Shown here in pieces: positions 17,041 to 25,205 of a DNA stretch of 64,000 bases (the first letter of the stretch is position 1; each line of letters starts with the position of its first letter). The position numbers and the translations under genes are program-made. Below the pieces are notes generated by a model. The model did not search any database. It worked only from the letters and a program-made list of their open reading frames with translations, and was not told where the DNA came from. The DNA comes from Paenibacillus sp. FSL R5-0341 (GTDB lineage: Bacteria > Bacillota > Bacilli > Paenibacillales > Paenibacillaceae): NCBI RefSeq assembly GCF_037975235.1, contig NZ_CP150241.1, forward strand, positions 3,844,001-3,908,000, read 5' to 3'.

Positions 17041-17622
17041 TTAATTCAACAATTCCAATCCGCCCATCATATAGGGGACCACCCTGTTGGCTAATTCAGC
17101 AGGGGATTCCTGCCCGCCTTCAATATTCCATCGATAGGTCATTCCATAGATCGACCAGCTTAGCATGGTTGCCGTAATTTTCAGCGTTTTGGGATCTAGA
17201 TCCCCCGCTACTTTGCTCATTAATTCAAGAAGGAATTGCTCCAGTTGAGTCTTGATATTCTCTTCAATAATTGGTGCAACCGTCTCATATTTTTTGATGC
17301 ATCCATGACTTGAGACGTGATAGTCACATAATGAAAATATAAGCTGCTGTATGGTTTCGGCTGATAACCGAGCATCCGGGTCCACCCTTTTCGTTACATA
17401 TTCCATAAAAGCATCCGATAACAAGGCTTCAAGCAGTGCATATTTATCCTGAAAATGGGCGTAGAAAGTAGCTCTGTTAATTGTGGCTTGTTCCGTAATG
17501 TTTTGAATCGTAATGCTGTTGAAATTTTTAAGATTCAATTGGTTTAAAAACGCATCAAGAATTAATTGACGCGTGCGAATCACACGCGGATCATTCGAGT
17601 TTGGAGACAATACACCAGACAT
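17041..17622 (-). CDS. TetR family transcriptional regulator
   Basis: A 193-aa repressor. The N-terminal helix-turn-helix (about residues 12-60: LILDAFLNQLNLKNFNSIT, then ATINRATFYAHFQDKYALLE) is a standard TetR domain; the C-terminal part is a variable ligand-binding helix bundle containing two Cys/His positions (CDYHVSSHGC). The ATG at 17622 has AAGGAGG 8 nt upstream. It is divergent from an old-yellow-enzyme gene and starts a likely operon with Dabb and NRDE genes. TetR-OYE pairs often sense electrophiles or quinones, so this is a reasonable but unproven guess. Confidence 0.92.
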   Translation of the reverse strand: MSGVLSPNSNDPRVIRTRQLILDAFLNQLNLKNFNSITIQNITEQATINRATFYAHFQDKYALLEALLSDAFMEYVTKRVDPDARLSAETIQQLIFSLCDYHVSSHGCIKKYETVAPIIEENIKTQLEQFLLELMSKVAGDLDPKTLKITATMLSWSIYGMTYRWNIEGGQESPAELANRVVPYMMGGLELLN

Positions 17623-17668
17623 GTACCAATCCTCCTTAGTATACAAAAATATTTGGTTAGACTTCTTC

Positions 17669-17697
17669 ATTATAGATAAGTGTTATTTGTTCAACAA
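17669..17697 (-). promoter_or_regulatory. tetR promoter with candidate operator
   Basis: On the minus strand TTGTTG (17697-17692) and TATAAT (17674-17669) are 17 bp apart, a strong promoter. The -35 lies within the near-perfect palindrome TTGTTCAACAA (17687-17697), which fits a repressor site for autoregulation and perhaps control of the divergent oxidoreductase gene. Confidence 0.6.
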
Positions 17698-17846
17698 GTG
17701 AAAGTAAGTACAAAGACACCATACAATAATCAGCGTCTTTCGCTTAAGCAACAAAATGCTCCGATTGTTGGTTGAGCATGCCTATAGACCTTGTTAAGAT
17801 TGCACTCGTACCCGCTTGAAGGTGCATAATAATGGAGGTGCTTAGT

Positions 17847-18962
17847 TTGAATAATCAACAACATAACGTTATTTCTACGGAGTTTCTGTTTCAACCATAC
17901 ACTGTTAAAAAATTAACCCTGTCCTCGCGCATCATCATGTCCCCCATGGCTCGTGCCTTCTCCCCGGATGGTGTCCCAGGCCCCGATGTAGCTGCATACT
18001 ATCGTCGGCGTGCCGAGCATGGTGTTGGACTCATTATTACCGAAGGTGCGACCATTGAGCATCCATCTGCATCAAGTGAGCCTAAAATCCCTCATATGTA
18101 TGGGGAAGCAGCTCTTCAAGGGTGGGCTGAAGTGGTCAAACAAGTCCACGAAGCTGGCGGAAAAATTTTCCCGCAAATTCTACATATGGGAATCGTTCGT
18201 CCTTCCGGATCTCAACCTCACCCGGAAGCCGCTTCGCTTAGTCCATCAGGAATTGATATGGAAGGTACTCAAGTAGGTGCGCCTATGACGGAGGCAGAGA
18301 TCGCAACAGTGATTCAAGCTTATGCCGATGCAGCGGCCAATGCGCAAAGCATTGGTTTTGACGGGATTGAGCTTCACGGTGCGCACGGTTTTCTGATCGA
18401 TCAGTTTTTCTGGAAAACAACGAATAACAGAACAGACCGCTACGGTGGCGACCTTGAGAAACGAACTCAATTCGCGGTTGAACTTGTTAAGGCAGTCCGT
18501 GCGGCGGTAGGCCCTGATTTCCCTATTGCCATGCGAATTTCTCAATGGAAGATGAATGATTATCAAGCCAGACTGTTCGACACACCCGAACAACTGGAAC
18601 AATTCCTTCGTTTACTGGTTGACGCTGGTGTAGACATCTTCCACTGCTCCACACGACGCTTCTGGGAGCCCGAGTTCGAAGGATCTGAGCTTGGATTTGC
18701 AGGTTGGGTGCGGAAGCTGAGTGGTCAAACCACCATTACCGTCGGTTCTGTGGGGATGCCCGATGAGCCTGAAGCAGGAGCAGATAAAGCAACACATCCA
18801 GGTATGAGCGAACTTATGAAGCGATATGAGCAACAGGAATTTGATCTGGTGGCTGTGGGACGTGCGCTTCTCGGTGACCCGGCATGGGCTGCCAAAATGC
18901 GCGAAGGACGCGTATCTGAGATTAAGCCTTTTACACCTGAAGCACTGGCTACATTAAATTAA
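17847..18962 (+). CDS. NADH:flavin oxidoreductase, old yellow enzyme family
   Basis: A roughly 371-aa FMN-dependent ene-reductase TIM barrel that reduces activated C=C bonds. Seen are LFQPYTVKKLTLSSRIIMSP, the FMN/substrate region QILHMGIVR, the catalytic His pair in GIELHGAHGFLIDQFF and NRTDRYGGDLEKR, and the C-terminal FDLVAVGRALLGDP. I favour the TTG start at 17847 because GGAGGTG is 6 nt upstream; an ATG at 17832 with AAGGTG upstream is also possible. It is divergent from a TetR gene that probably represses it. The natural substrate (quinones, enones or nitro compounds) is not known. Confidence 0.93.
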   Translation: MNNQQHNVISTEFLFQPYTVKKLTLSSRIIMSPMARAFSPDGVPGPDVAAYYRRRAEHGVGLIITEGATIEHPSASSEPKIPHMYGEAALQGWAEVVKQVHEAGGKIFPQILHMGIVRPSGSQPHPEAASLSPSGIDMEGTQVGAPMTEAEIATVIQAYADAAANAQSIGFDGIELHGAHGFLIDQFFWKTTNNRTDRYGGDLEKRTQFAVELVKAVRAAVGPDFPIAMRISQWKMNDYQARLFDTPEQLEQFLRLLVDAGVDIFHCSTRRFWEPEFEGSELGFAGWVRKLSGQTTITVGSVGMPDEPEAGADKATHPGMSELMKRYEQQEFDLVAVGRALLGDPAWAAKMREGRVSEIKPFTPEALATLN

Positions 18963-18994
18963 GAACAATTAATTATTGTTCCGGACATTTTTTT
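18963..18994 (+). terminator. Weak terminator-like hairpin after the oxidoreductase gene
   Basis: AT-rich stem GAACAAT-TAATT-ATTGTTC with a seven-T run that starts 6-7 nt beyond the stem, so termination may be partial. Confidence 0.4.
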
Positions 18995-19188
18995 GCCCCA
19001 TATATATAGGTTTGAACTCATGAATCAACTATACTAAGCAAAGGGCTCGCTTTCTCTTCGGGATTGCGGGTATTTTGTTTTGGAGTAACCCTGTCCGATC
19101 AGACACTTCGAGCAATAGCAATATCGTTCAAGAAAAAGCCTTCTTTACATCCTATACTGACGTTAACATACAAGAAAGAAGGTGCATC

Positions 19189-20040
19189 ATGACTCGGGAA
19201 GTTCGGACTGTGGTATTTGATACCGATCTACAGCTAGAAGCTTATCAATTTGAAGGCATCATGCAGAAATTCCCCAATCATTTTCATGACTATTATGTCA
19301 TTGGATTTATTGAGCAAGGCAAGCGACACCTCGTCTGCAACAACGAAGAATATATTTTGAATAGTGGAGATATTATAGTCTTTAATCCACAAGACCCTCA
19401 TGCCTGCGAACAGATCGACGGAAGCACCTTCGACTATCGCTGTATTAACGTCCAGCCTGATGTTATGCGAGAGTATGTGAGAGAAATTACCGGACAAGCT
19501 TACTTGCCCCGGTTTACATCCCCTGTTCTCTACCAGAGTGAACTTGTTGGTTCCCTGCATGAGCTGCATCAGATGATTCTAGAGGAGCAATCGGATTTCT
19601 ATAAGGAAGAATTATTACTGTTTTTGCTGGATCAATTACTGCGAGATTATTCGGATGTGGAACCACCTGTTTCCACACAGGACGTCACTACAGAGATCAG
19701 GCGCATATGTGATTACATAGAATCTCATTATATGGAGAGCATCTCGTTGAACGAGTTAGCCAACTTGACGGAGATGAGCAAGTATCACCTGCTGCGTTTA
19801 TTCACTCGCCAAAAAGGGATATCCCCCTACCGTTATCTGGAGACGATTCGCATTAATCAAGCCAAACGACTGTTGGAACAAGGCCAGCTTCCGATTGAAG
19901 TGGCAGCACAGACAGGGTTTAGCGATCAAAGCCACTTTACGAATTTTTTCAAAAAACTGATTGGCCTGACGCCCAAGCAATACCGACGTATCTTCAATCA
20001 TGATGCAGAGCCGAAACGAACCACCAATCATATCGTATGA
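19189..20040 (+). CDS. AraC family regulator with cupin sensor domain
   Basis: A 283-aa regulator. The N-terminal domain is an AraC-type cupin (PNHFHDYYVIGFIEQGKR, then DIIVFNPQDPHACE), and the C-terminal ~100 residues contain two helix-turn-helix motifs (ISLNELANLTEMSKYHLLRL; IEVAAQTGFSDQSHFTNFFK) ending with the family motif GLTPKQYRR. I chose the ATG at 19189 with GAAGGTG upstream; the longer frame lacks a signal. Its last bases overlap the start of an EamA exporter gene (ATGA), so the two are translationally coupled and the regulator probably governs that exporter. Confidence 0.93.
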   Translation: MTREVRTVVFDTDLQLEAYQFEGIMQKFPNHFHDYYVIGFIEQGKRHLVCNNEEYILNSGDIIVFNPQDPHACEQIDGSTFDYRCINVQPDVMREYVREITGQAYLPRFTSPVLYQSELVGSLHELHQMILEEQSDFYKEELLLFLLDQLLRDYSDVEPPVSTQDVTTEIRRICDYIESHYMESISLNELANLTEMSKYHLLRLFTRQKGISPYRYLETIRINQAKRLLEQGQLPIEVAAQTGFSDQSHFTNFFKKLIGLTPKQYRRIFNHDAEPKRTTNHIV

Positions 20041-20966
20041 CAAGTCATCATAATACCAAGGTTTCTACCGGACATTTGCTCGCCCTGTTTACCATCTTGA
20101 TCTGGGGAACTACTTTTGTCTCGACGAAGGTTCTGTTGATTGACTTTACTCCAGTGGAAATTCTATTTTTCCGCTTTCTGATCGGGTATTTGATACTGTT
20201 GCTGATCTATCCACGTTCACTGCGGATCGCCTCATTCAGGGAAGAATGGCTATTTATCGGAGCAGGTCTATGTGGGGTGACTCTATATTTTCTCATTGAA
20301 AATGTAGCACTGGTCTACACAACGGCTTCCAATGTGGGTGTTATTGTCTCCATTGCCCCATTCTTCACTGCCGTGCTCGCACATTTCTTCCTGGATGGTG
20401 AGAAGTTAACGCGCCGCTTTATCATCGGATTCGGGATTGCCTTGAGCGGTATCATACTCATCGCCCTGAACGGCAGTTTCGTTCTGCAACTGAATCCGGT
20501 AGGTGATCTGCTTGCTTGCATCGCACCTGCGGTATGGGCGATATACTCTGTATTGATGCGAAAAATTGGCGAGCTTCCCTATCACACCATCGGTGCTACA
20601 CGCAAAGTGTTCTTTTATGGCTTAGTCTTGATGCTACCAGCTCTGCTCCTGTCTGACTTTCATTTGGAGCTTGGCCGTTTTAAGAACATGACTAATCTCT
20701 CCAATTTCCTCTACCTCGGACTGGGTGCCTCTGCGTTGTGTTTCGTAACCTGGAACCGGACCGTGAGTCTTCTTGGAGCTATTAAAGCAAGTGTGTATAT
20801 CTATCTGGTACCTGTCATTACTGTTGTGTCATCTGCGATCATTCTTCGGGAACAGATAACCTGGGTCATCCTGCTCGGGGCGTTCTTAACCTTATTCGGT
20901 TCTTACATTTCAGAGCGAACAGCAAATAAGCTCAACAACAAAAACACTATTCCGCGTAGCGGTTAG
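20037..20966 (+). CDS. EamA/DMT-family transporter
   Basis: A 309-aa membrane protein with about ten hydrophobic helices in two repeats of the EamA domain (first: LFTILIWGTTFVSTKVLL; second: AIYSVLMRK). Such drug/metabolite exporters move amino acids or other small metabolites out of the cell. The ATG overlaps the stop of the AraC gene, giving a two-gene operon. The AraC-EamA pairing is common and suggests induction by a metabolite; the substrate is unknown. Confidence 0.92.
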   Translation: MTSHHNTKVSTGHLLALFTILIWGTTFVSTKVLLIDFTPVEILFFRFLIGYLILLLIYPRSLRIASFREEWLFIGAGLCGVTLYFLIENVALVYTTASNVGVIVSIAPFFTAVLAHFFLDGEKLTRRFIIGFGIALSGIILIALNGSFVLQLNPVGDLLACIAPAVWAIYSVLMRKIGELPYHTIGATRKVFFYGLVLMLPALLLSDFHLELGRFKNMTNLSNFLYLGLGASALCFVTWNRTVSLLGAIKASVYIYLVPVITVVSSAIILREQITWVILLGAFLTLFGSYISERTANKLNNKNTIPRSG

Positions 20967-20971
20967 TGTTT
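20938..20971. terminator. Bidirectional terminator between EamA gene and rluF
   Basis: Arms AAACACTA (20942-20949) and TAGTGTTT (20964-20971) with inner stem CCGC-GTA-GCGG. The leftward T run (TTTTTG) suits rluF termination; the stop of the EamA gene lies inside the arm region. Confidence 0.7.
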
Positions 20972-20985
20972 GCTTCATTTCTTAT

Positions 20986-21687
20986 TCATTTAATCTCATT
21001 TAATTGAGACAGCAGCATCCCCAACTCCTCTTGCTCCAGATGACGCCATTGCCCACGCTCTAGTTGATCCAGCGTAATATTCATAATCCGCACGCGCTCC
21101 AGCTTTAACACTCGGTACCCCAAGGCTTTGCACATTCTGCGAATCTGCAGGTTGAGACCTTGTGTCAAAATAATACGAAATACGTCTTCACTTTGCCTAT
21201 ACACTTCGCAGGGCTTGGTCACCACGTCCAGAATTTCAACCCCTTCGGACATCGACTTTATAAATTCGTCTGTTAAGGGTTTGTCTACGGTCACTACATA
21301 TTCTTTATCATGGTTGTGCTCCGAACGCATCATCTTGTTCACAATTCCCCCGTCATTCGTAAGCAAAATCAACCCTTCAGATGCCTTATCCAGCCTGCCT
21401 ATCGCAAATATGCGAGAAGGATAATTTATATATTGAATGATGTTCCTCTCCACATTTGGTGCTGCTGTGCAGACAATACCGATGGGTTTATTCAGAGCAA
21501 TATAGACAGGTTCGCTGTCATCACGAGGTATCTCCTTGCCATCAATGAGGACCACGTCGTGAGGCTCAACTTCGGCCCCTTTTTCACATACCCTGCCATT
21601 GATCGTTATGTGTCCAGCTGCAATTAATCGGCTCGTTTCCCTGCGGGAGCAGAATCCCGTTTCACTTATGTATTTGTTAATTAACAT
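20986..21687 (-). CDS. rluF: 23S rRNA pseudouridine synthase RluF
   Basis: A 233-aa enzyme that isomerises a uridine in 23S rRNA helix 74 to pseudouridine. It has an N-terminal S4 RNA-binding domain (MLINKYISETGFCSRRETSR), the catalytic Asp in IGRLDKASEGLILLTND, and C-terminal blocks LTQGLNLQIRRMCKALGY and KLERVRIM that distinguish RluF from RluB/RluE. Length fits. It is a single-gene unit ending at a terminator shared with the EamA gene. Confidence 0.92.
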   Translation of the reverse strand: MLINKYISETGFCSRRETSRLIAAGHITINGRVCEKGAEVEPHDVVLIDGKEIPRDDSEPVYIALNKPIGIVCTAAPNVERNIIQYINYPSRIFAIGRLDKASEGLILLTNDGGIVNKMMRSEHNHDKEYVVTVDKPLTDEFIKSMSEGVEILDVVTKPCEVYRQSEDVFRIILTQGLNLQIRRMCKALGYRVLKLERVRIMNITLDQLERGQWRHLEQEELGMLLSQLNEIK

Positions 21688-21947
21688 GTGTCACCGCTTC
21701 TCATCTATAGTATTGCCACTAGTTCTTTGAGTGCTGGTACGTTCATTCACTTCGTCTAGTGAGTTAGTACCTTGTACTGATTTTCATTCCACATCATCTC
21801 ACTTATAATGTAACGAAGCAATGGATTGTTATCCAAAAGTACATCCATAAGCCAAAAAGATATTGAGCAACCCCAAAAAAGTACGTTCTACACTCTATTG
21901 TTACTATGACACGAAGCGCGACATTACGAGAAAAGAAGGAGTTTTCC

Positions 21948-22580
21948 ATGTACAACGTGACTCAAATTACAGTGGATCCTGATCATCCGAACCAAAACGC
22001 TGGTATGTGGATTGGCGGAGAACAGGCATACATTCAAGAATGGCCCCTCAATCCGGAAGGAGAGCCCTTGTTACATCTATTCTCCATTGATTGCAAGAAA
22101 CTCTTGCAGCATGTTCATATCCCTTCTTTGCCAGCAGACATGTTCATCTCGGTCTTCTCTACGTATTCGGCTACAGAATACTTTCTGGATCAGGTGACAT
22201 ACACAGGAGATGAGCTGGAATGGAACGAAAATATACTGGCCGGATGTACCTCTGTATCGGTAACTTCACAACCGCACACTACTGTAGGTCCCGCAGAGTG
22301 CATCCCTTTAAGTGGAGTGCGTTTCTCTGAAACGTCATTAGCGGAGCAGGATTTCCCTGCCTTTTCGTTCTTCACCTCGACTTTACCCAACGGAATCAAT
22401 GGAATCGATCATCTATTAGCTCATTATCAACTAGTATGCCAGGTTTATTCCGCAGATTTTCCCGAGCCCTACCAGGACATATTGGGACTCTCTGATGCCA
22501 ACGGTTATTTATTTTTGCGAAAAGGTCCTGCCTCTGCTGAAGCACCATTAGATGGACTATTTTTCGTACAGGCTACTTAG
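21948..22580 (+). CDS. Hypothetical protein, possibly DUF1963 (YwqG)-like
   Basis: A 210-aa soluble protein. The pattern IGGEQAYIQEWPLN followed by PLLHLFSIDCKKL and PSLPADMFISVFSTY is reminiscent of DUF1963/YwqG proteins (GGxPxxPxxxxWP then LxFLxQI), and a late block GYLFLRKG also fits. I chose the ATG at 21948 because AAGGAG is 6 nt upstream. No neighbour explains it: RluF is divergent and the YjfB-like gene convergent. The family function is unknown, so only the gene and a tentative family can be given. Confidence 0.7.
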   Translation: MYNVTQITVDPDHPNQNAGMWIGGEQAYIQEWPLNPEGEPLLHLFSIDCKKLLQHVHIPSLPADMFISVFSTYSATEYFLDQVTYTGDELEWNENILAGCTSVSVTSQPHTTVGPAECIPLSGVRFSETSLAEQDFPAFSFFTSTLPNGINGIDHLLAHYQLVCQVYSADFPEPYQDILGLSDANGYLFLRKGPASAEAPLDGLFFVQAT

Positions 22581-22608
22581 GATCTGCTCCGAATTGAAAA
22601 ATAAACAA

Positions 22609-22650
22609 CCCAAACGGGCTCAATTCGTTAGAATTGGAGCTGTTTGGGCT
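22609..22650 (+). terminator. Intrinsic terminator after the DUF1963-like gene
   Basis: Long stem: CCCAAAC plus GGCTCAATTC pairs with GAATTGGAGC plus GTTTGGG around a four-base loop, followed by a T-containing tail, about 30 bp past the stop. Confidence 0.75.
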
Positions 22651-22695
22651 TTGCTTGCTGCAATGTTTTCACAAGAATGCATCCTTCTAATCTGC

Positions 22696-22878
22696 CTATA
22701 CTGAAATATCCAGACTGCTACCCAGATTAGGGTGAGGAGCAGGTACTGACTTCAACATTTCCGCCATCTGCTGACCTTGCTGTTGCGCCATGTCTTTCGT
22801 AATCGACATCACTTGCAAGCTTGCCGATTGTACTGCTGAAGCTTGGCTCATTGCCATTGATAATGCTGCAATATCCAT
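22696..22878 (-). CDS. yjfB: YjfB-family small protein
   Basis: A 60-aa protein starting MDIAALSMAMSQASA with KDMAQQQGQQMAEML in the middle, a clear match to the YjfB family. In Bacillus subtilis yjfB belongs to the sigma-D motility regulon and its function is unknown. The ATG at 22878 has AAAGGAG 8 nt upstream. A sigma-D-like promoter lies about 50 bp before it. It is a single-gene unit. Confidence 0.88.
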   Translation of the reverse strand: MDIAALSMAMSQASAVQSASLQVMSITKDMAQQQGQQMAEMLKSVPAPHPNLGSSLDISV

Positions 22879-22924
22879 GTTCTGCACTCCTTTCGCTGTC
22901 TGATCACATAGATGTACTTATTAT

Positions 22925-22952
22925 ATATCGGATAGTGAGGAGTAAATGTTGA
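22925..22952 (-). promoter_or_regulatory. Candidate sigma-D promoter of yjfB-like gene
   Basis: Minus strand: TCAA (22952-22949), 16-bp spacer, TCCGATAT (22932-22925). Compare the sigma-D consensus TAAA, about 15 bp, GCCGATAA: three of four and six of eight bases match. The motility-regulon membership of yjfB in Bacillus agrees. Confidence 0.5.
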
Positions 22953-23093
22953 AGGAATTACACAACTCTGCTAATTTGTACGCAAACTTCATTGATTCAA
23001 GTTGATATGTTAAAATCATTTGGGAGAGATGATCATGAACAGACAACTTTCCATCTGGAAGTTGCCTGTTTCATTTCACTTTATATATAAGTC

Positions 23094-23354
23094 TCAACCC
23101 AGATATTCCAGTACGCCATTCGATTCCTTGGCTCTCAGAGTCACTTTGGCTAATAACTGCTCCGGTTGCTCAAAATCTTTTTTGACCTCCGTCATCATAT
23201 CTTTCACCAATTCTTCGATCTACTCCAATGTTGTCTCTTTGGGTAATGTGCGAGTTCTTACTATCTCGTGTCTACGAAACGAATCATTATATGCTTGAAC
23301 TGTTTCTTGACCTAATGCACTAACTTCCAATTCTACTTTAATTCCTTCAGACAT
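23094..23354 (-). pseudogene. Small gene interrupted by an in-frame amber codon
   Basis: Reading leftward from ATG 23354 (with AGAGGTG 5 nt upstream), an 86-codon frame gives MSEGIKVELEVSALGQETVQ, continues for 24 more residues, meets TAG at 23222-23220 (codon 45), and then reads on in the same frame as IEELVKDMMTEVKKDFEQPE and KVTLRAKESNGVLEYLG to TGA at 23094. Both halves are charged, helical and plainly protein-like, so a single base change (for example from CAG, GAG or TGG) probably broke a small soluble protein. I do not recognise the family. It lies between the HAD phosphatase and yjfB-like genes on the same strand. Confidence 0.65.
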
Positions 23355-23386
23355 ATGAGCACCTCTCTTCCTACTGTTTGAGTATA

Positions 23387-24247
23387 CTACCCCTCAATCA
23401 ACCCATACTTCACAAAACTGTGATACAATCCATCTTCCTCAACTGTTCCAGTAATATCATCTGCAATGACTTTCAGACCCGGCTTCGCATTGCCCATGGC
23501 AATTCCGACATTACAAAATTCCAGCATCTCAGCATCATTCATGCCATCGCCGATGGCGAATGTATCTTGCTGTGACATGCCCAGATGCTCCAGCAGATCA
23601 GCGATCGCAATTGCTTTGTGAATACCAGGGATCATCAGCTCACCACTTCCTTCACCAAAGATTGGCACGGTGCACTGAATGACTTCGAATTTGCCTTCAA
23701 ACTCCTGCTTGATTCGTTCAAACGGGATCACCGAGCTCTCCAGAAAACACACCTTGTTCACGTCGTCTTTATACAGATCCGCTTCTCCATACGTCAATCC
23801 GGCAATAAACGGGTGCGGTTTCAGCTCCTTCTTCTCTCTGGCTACTGGGTCGTTCTCCACATCACCATAGATACGGCGTTCCAGGTGAGGTTGAAGATTG
23901 CTACTTGCATAGAGAGCCGAATTCGATTCAAGGTAGAAGTCAATGCCGTGTTCATTGAAGAAATCGACCATGTGTCGAACATCTTCCGCTGTCACCCTTT
24001 TGTGATAAAGCACGTCCTTGCCAAATTCCACATAGCCCCCACCTGCACCAATCAGACCGTCGAATCCAACATCCCAGATGGAATCATAGATTTCCGCTTT
24101 GGATCGGCCAGTACATAAATAGAGCAGATGCCCATTCTCACGAGCCTGTTTGCAAGCCTTCTGGGCTGACAACGGAATACTTCCGTCATCGTCAACCAAT
24201 GTGCCATCAATATCAATAAAAACAATTTTTCGCTTCGTTTCGTTCAT
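23387..24247 (-). CDS. Cof-type HAD-IIB family phosphatase
   Basis: A 286-aa cytosolic phosphatase of the Cof/YidA group acting on sugar phosphates or similar small substrates. Motif I is FIDIDGTLVDDDG, motif II LYLCTGR, and motifs III-IV are found in KAIAIADLLEHLG and FAIGDGMNDAEMLEFC, followed by VGIAMGNAKPGLK. The large C2B-type cap between motifs II and III fits. I chose the ATG at 24247 (MNETKRK) with GGGGG upstream. The substrate cannot be deduced. Confidence 0.92.
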   Translation of the reverse strand: MNETKRKIVFIDIDGTLVDDDGSIPLSAQKACKQARENGHLLYLCTGRSKAEIYDSIWDVGFDGLIGAGGGYVEFGKDVLYHKRVTAEDVRHMVDFFNEHGIDFYLESNSALYASSNLQPHLERRIYGDVENDPVAREKKELKPHPFIAGLTYGEADLYKDDVNKVCFLESSVIPFERIKQEFEGKFEVIQCTVPIFGEGSGELMIPGIHKAIAIADLLEHLGMSQQDTFAIGDGMNDAEMLEFCNVGIAMGNAKPGLKVIADDITGTVEEDGLYHSFVKYGLIEG

Positions 24248-24350
24248 CTGTGTAGCCCCCATCTTGTGTGTTGTCTATGTCTAATCGAGCGAGTGTCGAC
24301 AGGCATTTTCCTTATACAAAATTACCTATTCCGTGGTGTTCGCTGATCAA

Positions 24351-24452
24351 TCAATTTCTCCAAAAATCCTGCAAAAGAATCCGCGTATCAAAGTAGTAAT
24401 ATTCATCCTCGTCGGGTATAAACAGTTCCATTACAATGTTATTTTCCTTCAA
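24351..24452 (-). CDS. Candidate small ORF after the GNAT gene (33 aa)
   Basis: Just downstream of the acetyltransferase stop, a leftward frame from TTG 24452 (or ATG 24431) to TGA 24351 encodes an acidic, Tyr-rich peptide including ELFIPDEDEYYYFDTRILL. The composition looks like real protein, not shadow sequence. Start signals are poor. The ATG at 24461 in another frame (M-G-M-I-E-G-K) ends within an A-run where a one-base slip would join it to this frame, so it may be a frameshifted remnant of a slightly longer protein. Function unknown. Confidence 0.3.
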   Translation of the reverse strand: MKENNIVMELFIPDEDEYYYFDTRILLQDFWRN

Positions 24453-24464
24453 TCATACCCATGG

Positions 24465-24995
24465 TCACCTACCTACCAACTTGTCCATATGTACGGTTTG
24501 CCAGTCATCCTCCTGTTCAACAATAACCGTAAACCCTTGACGTTTCCAGAAATCTACGGCTCCTGGCAAGAAGCGATGTGTATGCAGATACAGTGTCGTA
24601 TAGTGCATATCCTTTACTGCATTCTCCAGTTCCTTTACCAGCATCGAACCAATGCCATATCTGCGATATGCAGGGTCCACATAACATTTCACAATTTCGG
24701 TTGCGGACTGAGCTGCATATCTACCTTTCACGGCTTCAATACGTCCATCATATGGCAAAATTCCAATAGTGCCGACGATGTTCCCATCCCCCATCTTCGC
24801 AACCAGAAAGATCGCATCATCTGAGTCCAGATAGTGTTCTCTGAACTGCTCGAAGTCCACAGGCAATCTTGTATGATCCATCATGGGAAACACTTCTCTG
24901 CGTACACGCATGGCAAAATCAATGGCATCCTCAATCTGGTGTGCCTGAACTGGTGTTACTGTCGGTATATTCTGAAGTTGTGTCAATAAATCCAC
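24465..24995 (-). CDS. GNAT family N-acetyltransferase
   Basis: A 176-aa acetyl-CoA-dependent acetyltransferase. The acetyl-CoA loop (motif A) is KCYVDPAYRRYGIGSMLVKE, and strand/helix B follows in TTLYLHTHRFLPGAVDFWKRQGF. GTG at 24995 is taken as start, with AGGA about 8 nt upstream. The substrate is unknown. It reads in the same direction as the HAD gene, and a tiny candidate ORF lies in between. Confidence 0.88.
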   Translation of the reverse strand: MDLLTQLQNIPTVTPVQAHQIEDAIDFAMRVRREVFPMMDHTRLPVDFEQFREHYLDSDDAIFLVAKMGDGNIVGTIGILPYDGRIEAVKGRYAAQSATEIVKCYVDPAYRRYGIGSMLVKELENAVKDMHYTTLYLHTHRFLPGAVDFWKRQGFTVIVEQEDDWQTVHMDKLVGR

Positions 24996-25205
24996 ATTCC
25001 TTATCCTCTGTATTAGGAGCTACCTCTGGCCCTTCCTTGAATCTTATTCATGCCAGATCCGCTCTCTTCATTTCATCTTACCGAATTTATCCCGCCCTAT
25101 CAATCTATCTACACTACTAACCAAATTGAAAAAGTGCCCACGCAGTCTGATAGAGTTCGCATACGATAAGGCGTGTCACAATCCATATTGGAGGGAGAAA
25201 CGCTC

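Noticed and set aside
23038..23071. Strong hairpin (AACAGACAACTT / AAGTTGCCTGTT type) as a terminator
   Set aside because: No T-run follows on the minus strand, and no rightward gene needs a terminator here; it may still be a regulatory hairpin but I cannot assign it.
23020..23298. 92-codon plus-strand ORF
   Set aside because: It is antisense to the amber-interrupted minus-strand gene, which has a good start signal and protein-like composition.
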